From Ichthyosporea sp. XGB-2017a (Eukaryota; Opisthokonta; Ichthyosporea), in the NCBI GenBank assembly GCA_002811675.1, contig PDIM01000010.1, positions 53,914-117,913 of the forward strand: a stretch of 64,000 nt of DNA, written 5' to 3'. The notes beneath the pieces were generated by a model. The model was given only the letters and a program-made list of their open reading frames with translations, did no database searches and was not told the origin of the DNA. The translations under genes and the position numbers were made by a program. Positions 43,993-54,781 of this stretch are shown here, piece after piece. Within the stretch, counting starts at the first letter, position 1; the number at the start of each line of letters is the position of its first letter.

Positions 43993-45007
43993 GAGTGCTA
44001 TCTATGTAAAAAGATAAGGTTATACCAAATCAACTTGTCTACTTTTTCAAATTGCTTAAGTCTCTTTTTCAAAAACCCGTGGGCAATTCGACTTTGTAGA
44101 TCCCAACAAAAATATTAAGGAATACGAGACACGAAACAGCCAAAAGAACAAGGGCTCCCTGGGGGTGGTATTACTACTGTCTTTCCAAACTACGCCCCAA
44201 CCACACAAGCACACCAGTCACTCTGCACAACTCTTAATCCCACACGGCAGCAGCTGGATCTCCACACAACACAACACACACCGTCAAATATAAATCACTT
44301 CCCAGCACACCATTAGTCCCCTGCAGTACGGGTTCCCTCCGAGAATTACAGATAATAATTAGGTAATTACACACGGCCTGAAGAAGTACTGTGGCTGGCG
44401 GCTATATAATATTATTGGATCCTGACGTTATTTGAAATTCACCTAGCTGGCCTCTCTATAGCTTAGCTCACTGTACTGCCCTAATATTTTTGCTCGCAGA
44501 TTCGTCGTCATGTGCATCAATCAATGTCATGTACATCATGCAGAGACCACCTGACTATCCTGGGTCAACCTCCATTTACGCAAAAACCCTTCGATTCATG
44601 ACAATAACCCTCGCAATAACCACCATCAGGCCTCAGGGTGCATGTCTTGATTCGAGTTTCGACACGCCCTTTTTTTTTAGAATTTAATAATTCTCGCGAA
44701 CCCTCAAAAGCATTTCTCGTAAATAAGTCATACTTATAACCAGTCCAATTTATCATGTGACCAGAGTTCTTGCAACGATTATGCCCACAATATATGGGCA
44801 AGATTCATTGAGACAATATTCACAAATGAACGTGGCATTTGAAGTACTGTTTATATGTGCTTTGAAATTTACCACATATTCGGTTTGGAACTTTAACATG
44901 CTCTTCCTCAAAAATTTTCTTAGTTGTGAATGTTGGCTTTATTACAAGTGAAATTGACGCTCTTCTCAAGTCGCGTCGCTCATGAAAATTAATGGATTTA
45001 ATAAATT
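43993..45007. other. Intergenic, about 1 kb
   Basis: This holds the promoter of the Shisa-like gene and the NCoR 3' UTR, both on the - strand. A few frames of 60-80 codons (for example 44490-44687 and 44757-44951) have no recognisable features. CA-rich sequence lies near 44210-44285. No RNA gene recognised. Confidence 0.4.
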
Positions 45008-48000
45008 TTAGTCCTCAGGCTCATCGTCTATGCGAAGAATGATTTCTTCATCATCATTATCTTCATCTTCGTTGCTATTATCTGGTGCTTCGGACTTCAC
45101 CTGCAAAGGGGCTTTTCCTGATTCTTTCGTAACGTCTATACTTGAGCCTGAAGACTCTTTTCCTTTTTCAGCAACGGCAGCACTTTCGTTTACCCTAGCA
45201 GCAACGGGATTAGGATGGTCTTCAACGGGTTCACTCTTTATGGCAGGAACAGTTTCCACACCAGGGCCCTCAGTCACGCCAATCTTTCCTTTAGAGGGTT
45301 CGCTCTTCGCCACTGTATCGATCAATTGGCTATGCCTAGATGGGTTTTCACTAGTGGTATTTTGGGCTGTTACGTGACCGGCATATGGAGCACCAGGGGC
45401 TGAAGGGTGAATATACGGTGGGTTGTTCTTTATGCCTACTTGAGCAGGTTCGGGGTGAAACTGGCTTTCTTTAAGGCTGGCTTTGTCCGGTTGACCCACA
45501 CCTGTTGGTGCTTCATATCCCCCCGGTCCTGGATGAACGTACTGCCTTGAGTGTTCTGGTGGGTAGCCTTGTGGGTAATGATGACTGTTGTAATACTCTG
45601 CATATGGGTTGCTATTATAAGGAGTAGGATAATGTTGAGGATGGGGCTGAACAGGCCCTGCATGATAAGGTGCCACGGGTTGTCCCTCATACCTGTGTTG
45701 AGACAAAGTTCCTGGGGGATAGCTTCCACTTGGGGGAGCCTGCCTTTGCTCTCCAGCTGGATAACTAACATTGTGATAAATGGGGTAAGTCCTTGGAAAA
45801 GGTGCCTGAGATGTTGTGGCTGGCACATGAGGATACGAATAAGGCTGGTGAAATGTATAACTCTGCTCAGTTTTCAAGCTAGTAGAGTCATATTTTGGAT
45901 TCGATGGTCCGGGCGCTACCACCAAGCTACGAAAATAATCATCGTTGCTTGCTTTGGAGCCCGCCTGGTCTGACGACGAAACCTTTGAAGTCGTACTTTT
46001 AGGCGTATTACTAGTGAAACTTCCCGACGTGGAGTCAACTACATTGGATCCAACATCAATGCTTTCACTACTCGACCCAGTTGACCCAGTACCACCCTCC
46101 GCATTTTTTTTTAGCCCTTTAAGGGCATCCACAGACGGGGAAAGACCAGGGTCATCAATCAAGCTGGCCAAATTAAGTTTGTTTTTGTAATTCTGAAAAT
46201 AGTTCTTAATCTGACGCTGGGTTTTTGTCGGAATAAGCTCAGAGAGTCGCTTCCAGTCTTTGCCTTCCTTTGCAAAATACTTCAGAAATTCTGTCTTTTC
46301 AGCTGCCGTCCAATATGATATAATCCTTTTGTCCTTCTTTTCTCCCTTTTCATCAATATCCTTTGTGGATATTTCAGGGCTGGTTTCGGAAGCAATTTTG
46401 CTCATTTCATCACCCTTTTGTACAATTCTAGACTGCACATCTTTTGAATCAACCGAAGTTTCCTTATCTTCACCAGTAGATGACCTTTTCTTTTTATCAC
46501 CCTTTTCCTTTTTGGGCTTTTTGTCTTTCTCTTTTTTTTCTTTTTTCTCTTTCTTTGCTACCTTTTCCTTCTTCTCTTTAGGGGCACCAGATAACTTGGG
46601 TTTTGCTACCAGTTCTTCCGAAATCACATCCAAATTCAATTTCTTTCGGTAATTGTTAAAAAAATTTTTGCATTGCGATTCCGTTTTGGTTCCCAAAATC
46701 GAGGCAACCATTGCCCAATTACGCCCATGGGTGCGTATTGCTTGTGCAGCTATTGGGATTTCAGCATCCGTCCATCGAGAAGAATCAGCAAGGTCAGAAT
46801 CCTGGTCTTCGCCGACAGGTTTTTTCTCCTCATCTACTTCTTTGGCATTCTTCTCTTCCTTTTCTTTGCCCTTTTCCTTCCCTTTATCTTTGTTTTTTTC
46901 CTTCTCTTTCACCTTTTTTTCCTTTCCTTTCGCTTTTTCTTTAACCTTAGCTTTTTCCTTCTTTTTTTCTTCTTTAATCTTTTCCTTATCTTTCTCGGCG
47001 GATGGTTTAGAGCTTGCTCCTCTTCGGACATCACTTTGCGCAAAGTCAAAAGGTGGATTGTCAGAGGATACCAACTTATCCAGCTGCTTCTTCCTTGTTT
47101 TGTTCATATGGGTCTTCACCAACTTCTTGTAATTCACCTTCTTCTTACTTAAGTAGTAATAATTCACACAATCCGCACAAGTCTTGTTCGGTAGCATTGA
47201 TGCAATTTTACGAAAATTTTTTGGTCTCGCCACAAATTCTTTTGTAAAGATGGCCTTTTCCTCTGCAGTCCATCTGTTGCAAAACTTTCGCTGCTTATCC
47301 AGAGAAGCACTGTCTTCCACAAAACCATTCTCATCAACAAAGCGAATTTCCTTTCTTTCGTACTCGTCAAGAATCATTGAAGGCACATCTACAAGAGTTT
47401 TCATAAAGTAATCCTTTTCTTGTCGCTCTCGCTCCCACAATTGCTGACAAATCAAATCCAGATCCGCATCACTTCGAATGACATCTCCACCACGGGCCCT
47501 TCTTCCCGATTGCCTAACTTCTGCAACAGGAAACTCTGCAACAGGTTCTTTCTTCATTTCAGGGAAAGCCCTCTCAAAAAAATCATTGTAAGACTTTTCC
47601 TTCAGCTTTCTCTTCGGGTTTTCTTCTTGCTTTTTGAGCTTCTTCTTCCACTGTTCATCAATTTTTTTGTATTGCGCAGAAAGAGCAATGACTTTGGCAT
47701 AAACGGCGAGTTTACGCTTACGAATAATCTTTACAACCTTGGGTGTTAATTTCCTTCGCAACAGTTCCACCCTTTTATAATTCAAAGCATCATCGGGGTC
47801 TTCATAAAGAATAGGAAGTTTGGCAACGCTAGGGACCTTGCTATTTACATCTTCACTCAACTGAGCATTATCCTCGGTATCTACAATGAGCTCATTTGGC
47901 ATAATGACTTCAAATTCACTATGCGCAGTCTCTGACTTTTCTTGGTTTTCCTGATATATTTCCTTCATCAATTGTGCTATATGAACAAGCTCTCTTTTTG

Positions 48001-49360
48001 GTGTGTCCTTTTCTTTCTTTTTCCCCTTCTTCTTTTTAAGCCTTGCGCTTTCTTTGCTAAGACCTTTTTTGGACTTTTCAATATCTTCAAGGGCTTCTTC
48101 CTTTTTCTTTTGCTCCCCTTTATATTTGGCGATTTGATTATCAAATTTTGAAATTTCGCCATCCAGTTTTTCAATCTGAGACAATATGGATTCCTTTGTG
48201 GGTCCGCTTCGCTTTGGAGTGGACGGAACGCTAACAAGATCGGTCACTTCTGCCTTCGCTGAAGGGGTTTCTACTGGCTTCGCCGATGGCTCCTTTACTT
48301 CTCGTTGTGACGGCAAGCTTGCTGCTCTTCCAAACGACGATCTCCCACCATGTGCTCCAACGGATGAATCACTGGGAGTACGCGTAATTCCGCGCTCCTT
48401 GATCGGGGTCTTCACTGGACTTGCGCCAACAGAGCTTTTCACTGGAGAAGTATTCCGTGAGGTTAATGAACTCGCCGGCTTTTCTACACGGCTTCCAATC
48501 TCTTTCATTGAATCCGATAGTGAAGACGATGTAGGCCCGACAGGTAGAGACGATGTACGATCAGCACTTCTTTCAGAAGGAAGATTATACCCACCAGTGC
48601 TCGACACTGCGTCAATTTTTGGCCTTTTATCGCTACCCAATTCTGTACTCGAAAAAGTACGTTCAGCAGCAAGATCATCAAATCTTCGCTTGATGCCAAC
48701 GCTGTACGGGGGTGGATCATTTGAAACGTCCCGGCTCCATCTCCCGCGATCATTTCCCATATCCATTCCACGGGCTGTTGAATCGCGCTCCCCGTGATAA
48801 TCTACACTGCTATACCCTTGAGAGCGGTAATCTCTTCCATAATCACGGCCACCATACCTTCCTGAAAAACGATCTCTGGAATCTTCCTGTCCAAAACGAC
48901 CATATCGCTCTCTTTGCTGCCAATCGCCATGGTAGCCTCTTCCACTTTCAAACCCACCAGCTACTCTTTTGTCCATTCCTCTTTCTACTTGATCACGGCC
49001 AGCACCACCGCCCATATTCCATCCACCACCAGAGCCAGATCCTTCTTGCGAGGATGGTCCATAGTTGCTTCTGCGATCATAACTTCCGCCATATCTTGCA
49101 CCAGACGAACTACCACTCATCATGCTTGGCCTGCTTCCATAATCCATACCAGTCCTATATGACCCTTGCTGCTGACCTCTATTCCATCCTCCTCCTCCTC
49201 GGTAGCGATTAGAACCACCTCCACTCTCCCCCTGCCCCAAATCGTCTCTCCCACCACGATAAGGAGGACCCCGATCTGGAGGCTGACTACCACTTGATGG
49301 CCCTGAGCCGGGCTTTTTATCACCGGCCCCTCCGCCACCACTGCCTCCTCCAGGATTCAT
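45008..49360 (-). CDS. NCoR/SMRT-like transcriptional corepressor with three SANT domains
   Basis: A single-exon gene of 1450 residues. Residues 1-230 are Gly/Arg/Tyr-rich (RGG-like). A coiled coil with Lys-rich stretch lies at about 395-455. A block then aligns with animal NCoR: NDFFERAFPEMKKEP corresponds to EYYEKQFPEIRKQ and VPSMILDEYERKEIRFVDENG to its IPPMLYDADQQRIKFINMNG. Directly after comes the first SANT (about 695-750, NRWTAEEKAIF), corresponding to the deacetylase-activating domain region. Further SANT domains lie near 860-912 (SRWTDAEIPIAAQAI) and 1013-1065 (SYWTAAEKTEFLKYF). The C-terminal third is Pro/Tyr/Gln-rich and the end is acidic. In animals and yeast (Snt1) such proteins activate HDAC3-type deacetylases. 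Nuclear receptor motifs are not expected here. Confidence 0.88.
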   Translation of the reverse strand: MNPGGGSGGGGAGDKKPGSGPSSGSQPPDRGPPYRGGRDDLGQGESGGGSNRYRGGGGWNRGQQQGSYRTGMDYGSRPSMMSGSSSGARYGGSYDRRSNYGPSSQEGSGSGGGWNMGGGAGRDQVERGMDKRVAGGFESGRGYHGDWQQRERYGRFGQEDSRDRFSGRYGGRDYGRDYRSQGYSSVDYHGERDSTARGMDMGNDRGRWSRDVSNDPPPYSVGIKRRFDDLAAERTFSSTELGSDKRPKIDAVSSTGGYNLPSERSADRTSSLPVGPTSSSLSDSMKEIGSRVEKPASSLTSRNTSPVKSSVGASPVKTPIKERGITRTPSDSSVGAHGGRSSFGRAASLPSQREVKEPSAKPVETPSAKAEVTDLVSVPSTPKRSGPTKESILSQIEKLDGEISKFDNQIAKYKGEQKKKEEALEDIEKSKKGLSKESARLKKKKGKKKEKDTPKRELVHIAQLMKEIYQENQEKSETAHSEFEVIMPNELIVDTEDNAQLSEDVNSKVPSVAKLPILYEDPDDALNYKRVELLRRKLTPKVVKIIRKRKLAVYAKVIALSAQYKKIDEQWKKKLKKQEENPKRKLKEKSYNDFFERAFPEMKKEPVAEFPVAEVRQSGRRARGGDVIRSDADLDLICQQLWERERQEKDYFMKTLVDVPSMILDEYERKEIRFVDENGFVEDSASLDKQRKFCNRWTAEEKAIFTKEFVARPKNFRKIASMLPNKTCADCVNYYYLSKKKVNYKKLVKTHMNKTRKKQLDKLVSSDNPPFDFAQSDVRRGASSKPSAEKDKEKIKEEKKKEKAKVKEKAKGKEKKVKEKEKNKDKGKEKGKEKEEKNAKEVDEEKKPVGEDQDSDLADSSRWTDAEIPIAAQAIRTHGRNWAMVASILGTKTESQCKNFFNNYRKKLNLDVISEELVAKPKLSGAPKEKKEKVAKKEKKEKKEKDKKPKKEKGDKKKRSSTGEDKETSVDSKDVQSRIVQKGDEMSKIASETSPEISTKDIDEKGEKKDKRIISYWTAAEKTEFLKYFAKEGKDWKRLSELIPTKTQRQIKNYFQNYKNKLNLASLIDDPGLSPSVDALKGLKKNAEGGTGSTGSSSESIDVGSNVVDSTSGSFTSNTPKSTTSKVSSSDQAGSKASNDDYFRSLVVAPGPSNPKYDSTSLKTEQSYTFHQPYSYPHVPATTSQAPFPRTYPIYHNVSYPAGEQRQAPPSGSYPPGTLSQHRYEGQPVAPYHAGPVQPHPQHYPTPYNSNPYAEYYNSHHYPQGYPPEHSRQYVHPGPGGYEAPTGVGQPDKASLKESQFHPEPAQVGIKNNPPYIHPSAPGAPYAGHVTAQNTTSENPSRHSQLIDTVAKSEPSKGKIGVTEGPGVETVPAIKSEPVEDHPNPVAARVNESAAVAEKGKESSGSSIDVTKESGKAPLQVKSEAPDNSNEDEDNDDEEIILRIDDEPED

Positions 49361-49869
49361 ATCTCTTATATATTAATATTTACAAAATAAAAACTTCAAA
49401 ATCGACCACATATAAAATTAATTGCTTCCCTGTTGAAAATTATAATTTTCAATTGCTATCAATTAAATTTTAATCCCCCTGACTAGTTTCTTCCATCCGC
49501 TAGATCTTCTCAAAGAATATTCATCCATCATCCACCGTATCACAATCATCAGCTCAAAGAGTCAATTCCCCGTCCCCCAGCTCGCACATCAAGACTCTCG
49601 ACTTCTCTATTAAAATCAGGATCAAAATATATAAAAGGTGTCGACACACAGAAGAGCTGGGTACGTGCTGGGGGTACGTACTGCAAGAAAAAGGCAAGGT
49701 ATGCACTATAATAATAAGAAGGCCATGGCTGGGAGGGGGTTAAGGGTACTGCGGGTAATATATATCTAGGGTTAGGGTGGGAATAATAAAAGGGCTTCAA
49801 AGGAAGTTAGCTCGGGAAAAAACTATTGTTTGTGTTGGATGTGTGTGACTGGTAGAGAATAGTTGAATC
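49361..49869. promoter_or_regulatory. Divergent promoter region, NCoR-like / cytochrome b561
   Basis: A 509 bp region, AT-rich on the NCoR side. On the other side GGGTTAAGGGT (about 49738-49748) and CTAGGGTTAGGGTGGG (about 49767-49782) lie about 90-130 bp before the cytochrome b561 ATG. Confidence 0.45.
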
Positions 49870-50643
49870 ATGTCTGTTTGGTGCGTGCTGAGTAAATGGG
49901 TACCCCATGTGCTCCTTGTTAGTCCAGCGTGCCTGGTGTTCGTTTGGATATACTCCTATGATCAGGAACTGGGAGGCGGCTTGGGAAGTTCGAAGGCGGC
50001 CTTGTTCAATTGGCATCCTTTCCTTATGACTTTGGGCTTTTTCTTTTTCTCGGGTGAAGCTCTTGTGCACTTTGCTCTCCATAGAAGTGAGCATTGGGTG
50101 AAAAAGATTGTTCATTCCTTTCTCCATTTTGGTGGGATTATCTGCACGACCTGTGGTCTCTATGCAGTTATACAATTTCATAACTCAATGAACATACCAA
50201 ACTTTTATAGTTTGCATTCGTGGCTGGGAATTTGTGTATATGTTCTTTATATTGGTCAGTTTATAATGGGGGGGATCGTTTTCTATGGTGACAAGGTTAG
50301 TGGAAAAGAACCTTCGGAGAGCATGTCGGCATTTAAAAGACAATTTAAAAAGCAGCATGTATTCTTTGGACTTGCTATTTTCATTGGCGCAGTGTGCGTG
50401 TCATTACTTGGGCTCTTAGAAAAGCAGACGTTTCTGCAAAAGGATAAAAAGACAGCGCAGTTTTCTAGTGAGAGTATGATGGCAAATTCTATAGGGATGG
50501 TCATTGCCATCATGTGTGTCTACACCATTTATCTTTACCAAGGGGCCAAAGATCGCAAACTATCCCAGAGTGAAACACCTCTTCTGCGTGACTCCACACG
50601 CACGCATCGCTCCTTCTCCTCTGCAGACCAACTGACTGTATAA
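49870..50643 (+). CDS. Cytochrome b561-family transmembrane electron carrier
   Basis: A 257-residue protein with six predicted membrane helices. The conserved heme-ligand histidines of the family are present: H49 (NWHPFLM), H82 or H86 (VHSFLHFGG), H116 (SLHSWLG) and H163 (KQHVFFG), giving two heme b sites. Cytochromes b561 move electrons from cytosolic ascorbate across vesicle or plasma membranes, regenerating ascorbate or reducing ferric iron. Lys/Arg near the cytosolic side (HRSEHWVKK) resembles the ascorbate site. The C-tail is short and Ser/Thr-rich. Single exon; start is the first ATG. Confidence 0.93.
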   Translation: MSVWCVLSKWVPHVLLVSPACLVFVWIYSYDQELGGGLGSSKAALFNWHPFLMTLGFFFFSGEALVHFALHRSEHWVKKIVHSFLHFGGIICTTCGLYAVIQFHNSMNIPNFYSLHSWLGICVYVLYIGQFIMGGIVFYGDKVSGKEPSESMSAFKRQFKKQHVFFGLAIFIGAVCVSLLGLLEKQTFLQKDKKTAQFSSESMMANSIGMVIAIMCVYTIYLYQGAKDRKLSQSETPLLRDSTRTHRSFSSADQLTV

Positions 50644-50994
50644 AGGAAGAGGAAGAGAGAAGCAGGTGGCCCTATGTGGATTCCCTACAAGCTCTAATAT
50701 TAACTGACTAAATCAATTCCCTCGAGAGAAATAAAACTCCTAGTGCCCTGTGCCAGAGATCACCAGAGTACTGAACCACTACCACTTACCAGAGTAGGCG
50801 GCGGATAAACTGCTAAAATTAATTTATTGTGGTGGCCCTCCCCGCCCCCGGTTTCATTTTCCCTTCACTGCTTTTTTGTCGTTTGTGGATTTGATGTGTG
50901 TGTGTGTGCTTGGAAGAGATTAGCTGTGCCTTGGATTATCTTGAGCTTACTGAAGGAAAAGAAAAGGAAGAGGAAGGCCTTTGCTGTTGAAAAT
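50644..50994. other. Intergenic / promoter of the tandem GH16 gene
   Basis: A 351 bp stretch between two + strand genes, with TGTGTGTGTGTG at about 50895-50907. The frame of the GH16 first exon is open back to 50827 but has no ATG before 50995. Confidence 0.4.
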
Positions 50995-53055
50995 ATGGGC
51001 GATAAGAAACTGGAACTTTATTTTAACTCGGCCAAGGATCTGGAACATTGGGAGTTGACAGACGAAATTGTCGACAATGGGAACAATGAAAAGCAGGTAT
51101 ACAGACCTTCTATGATTAAGATTGATGAAGAACAGAAAACCTGTGTTATTACATGTGACAAGCTGGACCAAACTGTGGGATTAGATCGTGATTATGAGTC
51201 TGGACGGGTAAGTAGTCATTTCTGTTGTATTATGTACACTATATTCTGTGCTCCCCTTTGCACACACTGTTGATTTGCGTTTCGTTTGTGTATAGTTGGT
51301 GTCCAAGAATGAGTTCCTCTATGGAACTTTTCATTTAAAAGCCCGTGTTCCAATGCATCAAGGTAGTTGGGCGGCCCTATGGACCCTTCCAAGTAGATTT
51401 TTTTCGTTTGAAGCACATTGGCCAGAGGATGGGGAACTGGATATTATGGAAGGGATGACCATTGATGGTCGGAAAGATCTTTTGAGCTCAATTCATTGGG
51501 CTGTTGACCAAAGAAATGAGAAAACAAAAGATTTTCACCCTGATTTATTTGATGGTGATATAGATGGACTCTTAGCAAAAGAAAAGGAAGTTTCGGGAAA
51601 TTCGGTTTTGATGCAATCAGGTCCAAATTCTGTATTTAGTACAGAATTATGCACACCTCTGTGTGATGAACAAAAGGCATCTGAATGGCACGTCTACCAC
51701 ATGCAATGGGGTCCAGAGACAATCAAATTTTGGTATGATGATCTCCCGCCGCACCACATATGCCCCCCGTCAGTTAAGCACAGGATTCCACACGTTCCCC
51801 ACAGGATTATTATGAACCTTGCTATAGGTGGAGACTTGGGTGGTGTGATTGATGAACGGTTTTTTCCACAGACAATGGAAGTAGAGTATGTCAAGTGGGA
51901 AGCTTTAGAAGGGTAAGTGGTTTGAATGCGTCCATAATGTGTCTGTTGACGCTTTATGCATGAAAAATATGTGCTTAAATAGTTTATTTTTTCCATTTCC
52001 TGTGTTTTTGTTAAATACTTTAAGGGTTCCTGAATCGATAACCTCTGTGATAAAAGAAGAACCTTGTTCTCTATTTGAAGCATATACTCCAGATAAAATC
52101 TTGCTGGACTCGACTAGTGCTAGTAACTTTCAAGGTACATGGGAAGTGGTGAATGGAGTTGAAGAAAATGGACTCGAAGAACAGCAGTCGTTTGGTCCTG
52201 AGTGCCTTAGTATAGAGGCAAATCCTGAAGGTGGAAACTATTTGAAAATATGCCCCAAACTCACTTCGAATACACACAGGCGCTTTTTGAGTAGTAAAAT
52301 AATCACGAAAGAGTCATTCCAATTTGGAACCTTTCGCATTCGTTGCCGTGTCCCATTTTTGTCAGGTATAAGTGTATCTGCGTCCCTGATGGCGTCATCT
52401 TTGCTGAACGGTACTACTATCTGGCCTGACGGTGGGCAGATTGGTGTGCTAGAGTCGGTATCTCTAAATGGTAGGATCAACGCAGAACTTCCAGTAGCTG
52501 TCTCAAAAATTAAGTAAGATACTTATACCTTTACATGTTTTTCCTTCGATGAAATCTAGGCAAACGGGAGTTTCAGTCCTCGGTACACTGGAAGAAAGCG
52601 CGTCACTTTGATCAACCTGGAGAAGACAATGGAGGGCCTTGGTTGTTTACAATTCCTCCTGATGGCTTGATGGAGCATAAATTTTCTAGGATTCGTAATA
52701 ATATGGCTGAAAACTTTCACACCTTCAATGTGAGATGGACCCCAGATATTATTCAAATATGGTAAAGAATAATTTGTAGAATGGGTTCATAGTGATCTTT
52801 TTTTTACATTTCTTTTGGCACCTTGCTTATTCTCTATCATTGTTTTCTGGCTTTTGTAGGTATGATAAAGATGCACCTCATCATCGAGTTGATTGCGTTT
52901 ATCGAATTCCACAAGGACCATGCAGACTCATGATAGCCCTTACCATTGGCAGTAAACATCTTGGAGGGCCGATTGACGACGCTGCCTTTTCCACCGCAGT
53001 GAGTGAAAAGAAAGACTTGGCAATAGACTATATTCACTACGAAGCTTTAAGATAA
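50995..53055 (+). CDS. Tandem GH16 beta-glucanase-like protein, second domain catalytically dead
   Basis: Five exons (50995-51207, 51296-51912, 52025-52470, 52560-52761, 52860-53055) give 557 residues with two glycoside hydrolase family 16 domains. Domain 1 (about 5-275) has the active motif ELDIME at 118-123 (nucleophile E118, acid/base E123) plus GTFHLKARVP and GSWAALWTLP, typical of beta-1,3-glucanases. Domain 2 (about 290-557) keeps the fold (FGTFRIRCRVPF, SSVHWKK, WYDKDAP) but has QIGVLE at 415-420, so the nucleophile Glu and helper Asp are lost. No signal peptide is seen, so it may be cytosolic or membrane-associated. The exon 3 donor was set at 52471 (GTAGGA) because the strong-looking GTAAGA at 52514 gives a frameshift, while 52471 restores NGKREFQSSVHW. 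Confidence 0.85.
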
Positions 53056-53540
53056 TTTAGTGAACCAGCAGCACCGAAGCGTCAAAATGGAATAAAAAGC
53101 AAAGCATGTAGGAGCTTATCTTTTGGTCTCGGCACTTTCTAGCTGCAAGGTGCGGAACAATAGCCGCACAAACCCCTACCGGAGGAGTCAGTGCGCGGAA
53201 GAATGCTGCGCCAGCTGCTCGCTCCCCAATCCCCCTTTTTCATGCAGGCTGCAGCGATCATCTGGGCCACTTCCCGGAAGTACAGTCATGATCAGGCCAG
53301 CCGAGGCGTCGGAAGAGATCAGCTGTTGCTTGGTGATCGCCTGTTTTGGGGGTTTGGTTTGGCCGGTGCTTTTTGTTTTTTATTGTTATGACAGTGCAGT
53401 ACAGCTGGACGGGCCAGTCTGGGTGTTTCTGGTGCTATAAAGGAAGGAATAGACTACTCCCATTCCGCTCTCTCTTCGACTGTATTGTTGTGTGGATTAG
53501 TGCCCGAGGACCATTGCCAATCATAGTTGCCCGCGTGTAC
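53056..53540. other. Intergenic / promoter of the cytochrome b5 reductase gene
   Basis: A 485 bp GC-richer stretch between two + strand genes. Small open frames occur but none resembles a protein. The coding frame of the next gene is open upstream of its ATG without conserved sequence. Confidence 0.4.
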
Positions 53541-54535
53541 ATGGAAAACATGGAGCAGATTATTAGTATTGTAAGTGAAAACCCGCTGTTGTATTTGGGC
53601 GGTTTCGTCGCTACTGGGACGGCTTTTATGGTCTTTATTATTCTTAGTTCGGGACCGAAGGTAGCTTTGAATCCTAAGGAAAAGATTGCTTTTAAGCTGG
53701 TGAAAAAGACTAAGCTTTCGCATGATACCAGGTATGTACGAATGAACGTCAAAGATGAAGCTGGGGATTTGAACAGGATGCTAATGAATTGTGTATTCCT
53801 TACTTAAGATTGTTTCGGTTTGCGTTGCAATCCCCTGAACACATTTTGGGGCTTCCTATTGGTAAGCACATGTCGTTATCGGCCCGTATTGACGGAAAGC
53901 CTGTTGTGAGATACTACACCCCAGTCTCTTGTGACGATGACGTGGGATACTTTGATCTTGTTGTGAAAGTGTACTTTCGCGACGTTCACCCAAAGTTCCC
54001 TGAAGGTGGTAAGATGTCTCAGCATCTTGAGGCCATGAATATTGGTGATTCTATTGATGTGAGGGGGCCTCTTGGTAAAATTACCTACAAGGGTAAAGGT
54101 GGCTTTGAACATGAGGACAAAAAAACGGTTGTGCAGCATAAGGCGCGTAAGATCGGAATGATTGCTGGAGGAACTGGTATTACCCCTATGCTGCAGGTCA
54201 TTCGCGCCATTCTGAAGAACAAAGACGACCGGACGGAAGTGTACCTTATCTTTGCTAACCAAACCGAAGAGGATATTTTGTTGAGGGAAGAGCTTGACGC
54301 CTGTGCAACGGATAAGCGTTTTTATTTATGGTATACGCTGGACAGACCCCCTACTGATGGGAGCTGGAAGTATAGCAAAGGATTCATTGATTACGATATG
54401 TGCAAAGACCACCTTCCTGCCCCTGGTGAAGATTCCTATGTGTTCTTGTGCGGCCCTCCTCCTATGATCAAATTTGCCTGTATGCCCAACTTGGAAAAGA
54501 TGGGATATGCCCAAAACAAAATCTTCGCCTTTTAA
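53541..54535 (+). CDS. CYB5R: NADH-cytochrome b5 reductase
   Basis: Two exons (53541-53731, 53809-54535) give 305 residues, the usual length. An N-terminal membrane anchor ([20 protein letters not shown]) precedes the ferredoxin-reductase fold. FAD binding is shown by RYYTPVS and [10 protein letters not shown]; the NADH-binding half shows [14 protein letters not shown] and CGPPPMIK. The enzyme passes electrons from NADH to cytochrome b5 for fatty-acid desaturation, sterol synthesis and related reactions on ER or outer mitochondrial membrane. The start is the first ATG after the upstream open stretch (Met at 53550 is an alternative). It converges on Rab11 with 246 bp between the stops. Confidence 0.94.
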
Positions 54536-54781
54536 GCTGTTTGTATTTTGATACACGGTAATTTGTAAAAATAAAGTCTGTAACTAGACATAACATACAA
54601 CCTCTTCAAGCTCCCGTCAGAATGTAGTTGCTTTCGCTCTCTCCTGCCACTCATATACCCGTTAACCCATTACATAATTTTATTGATTTTAAGTGTCGAA
54701 GAAAAGCGAATAATGTCATTTAAAATAATATTGGGACTCTCTTCTTTGTAAGCCACTACTTCCCACTTGAAGAAGTAGTCT

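Noticed and set aside
46653-47152. Two overlapping Phe/Ser-rich frames on the + strand, about 159 codons each
   Set aside because: They lie opposite the Lys-rich stretches of the NCoR-like gene and have its complement composition; no domain.
52471-52517. Continuation of GH16 exon 3 to the GTAAGA donor at 52514
   Set aside because: Using that donor leads to a stop soon after the next acceptor, whereas the donor at 52471 restores the GH16 frame and motif.
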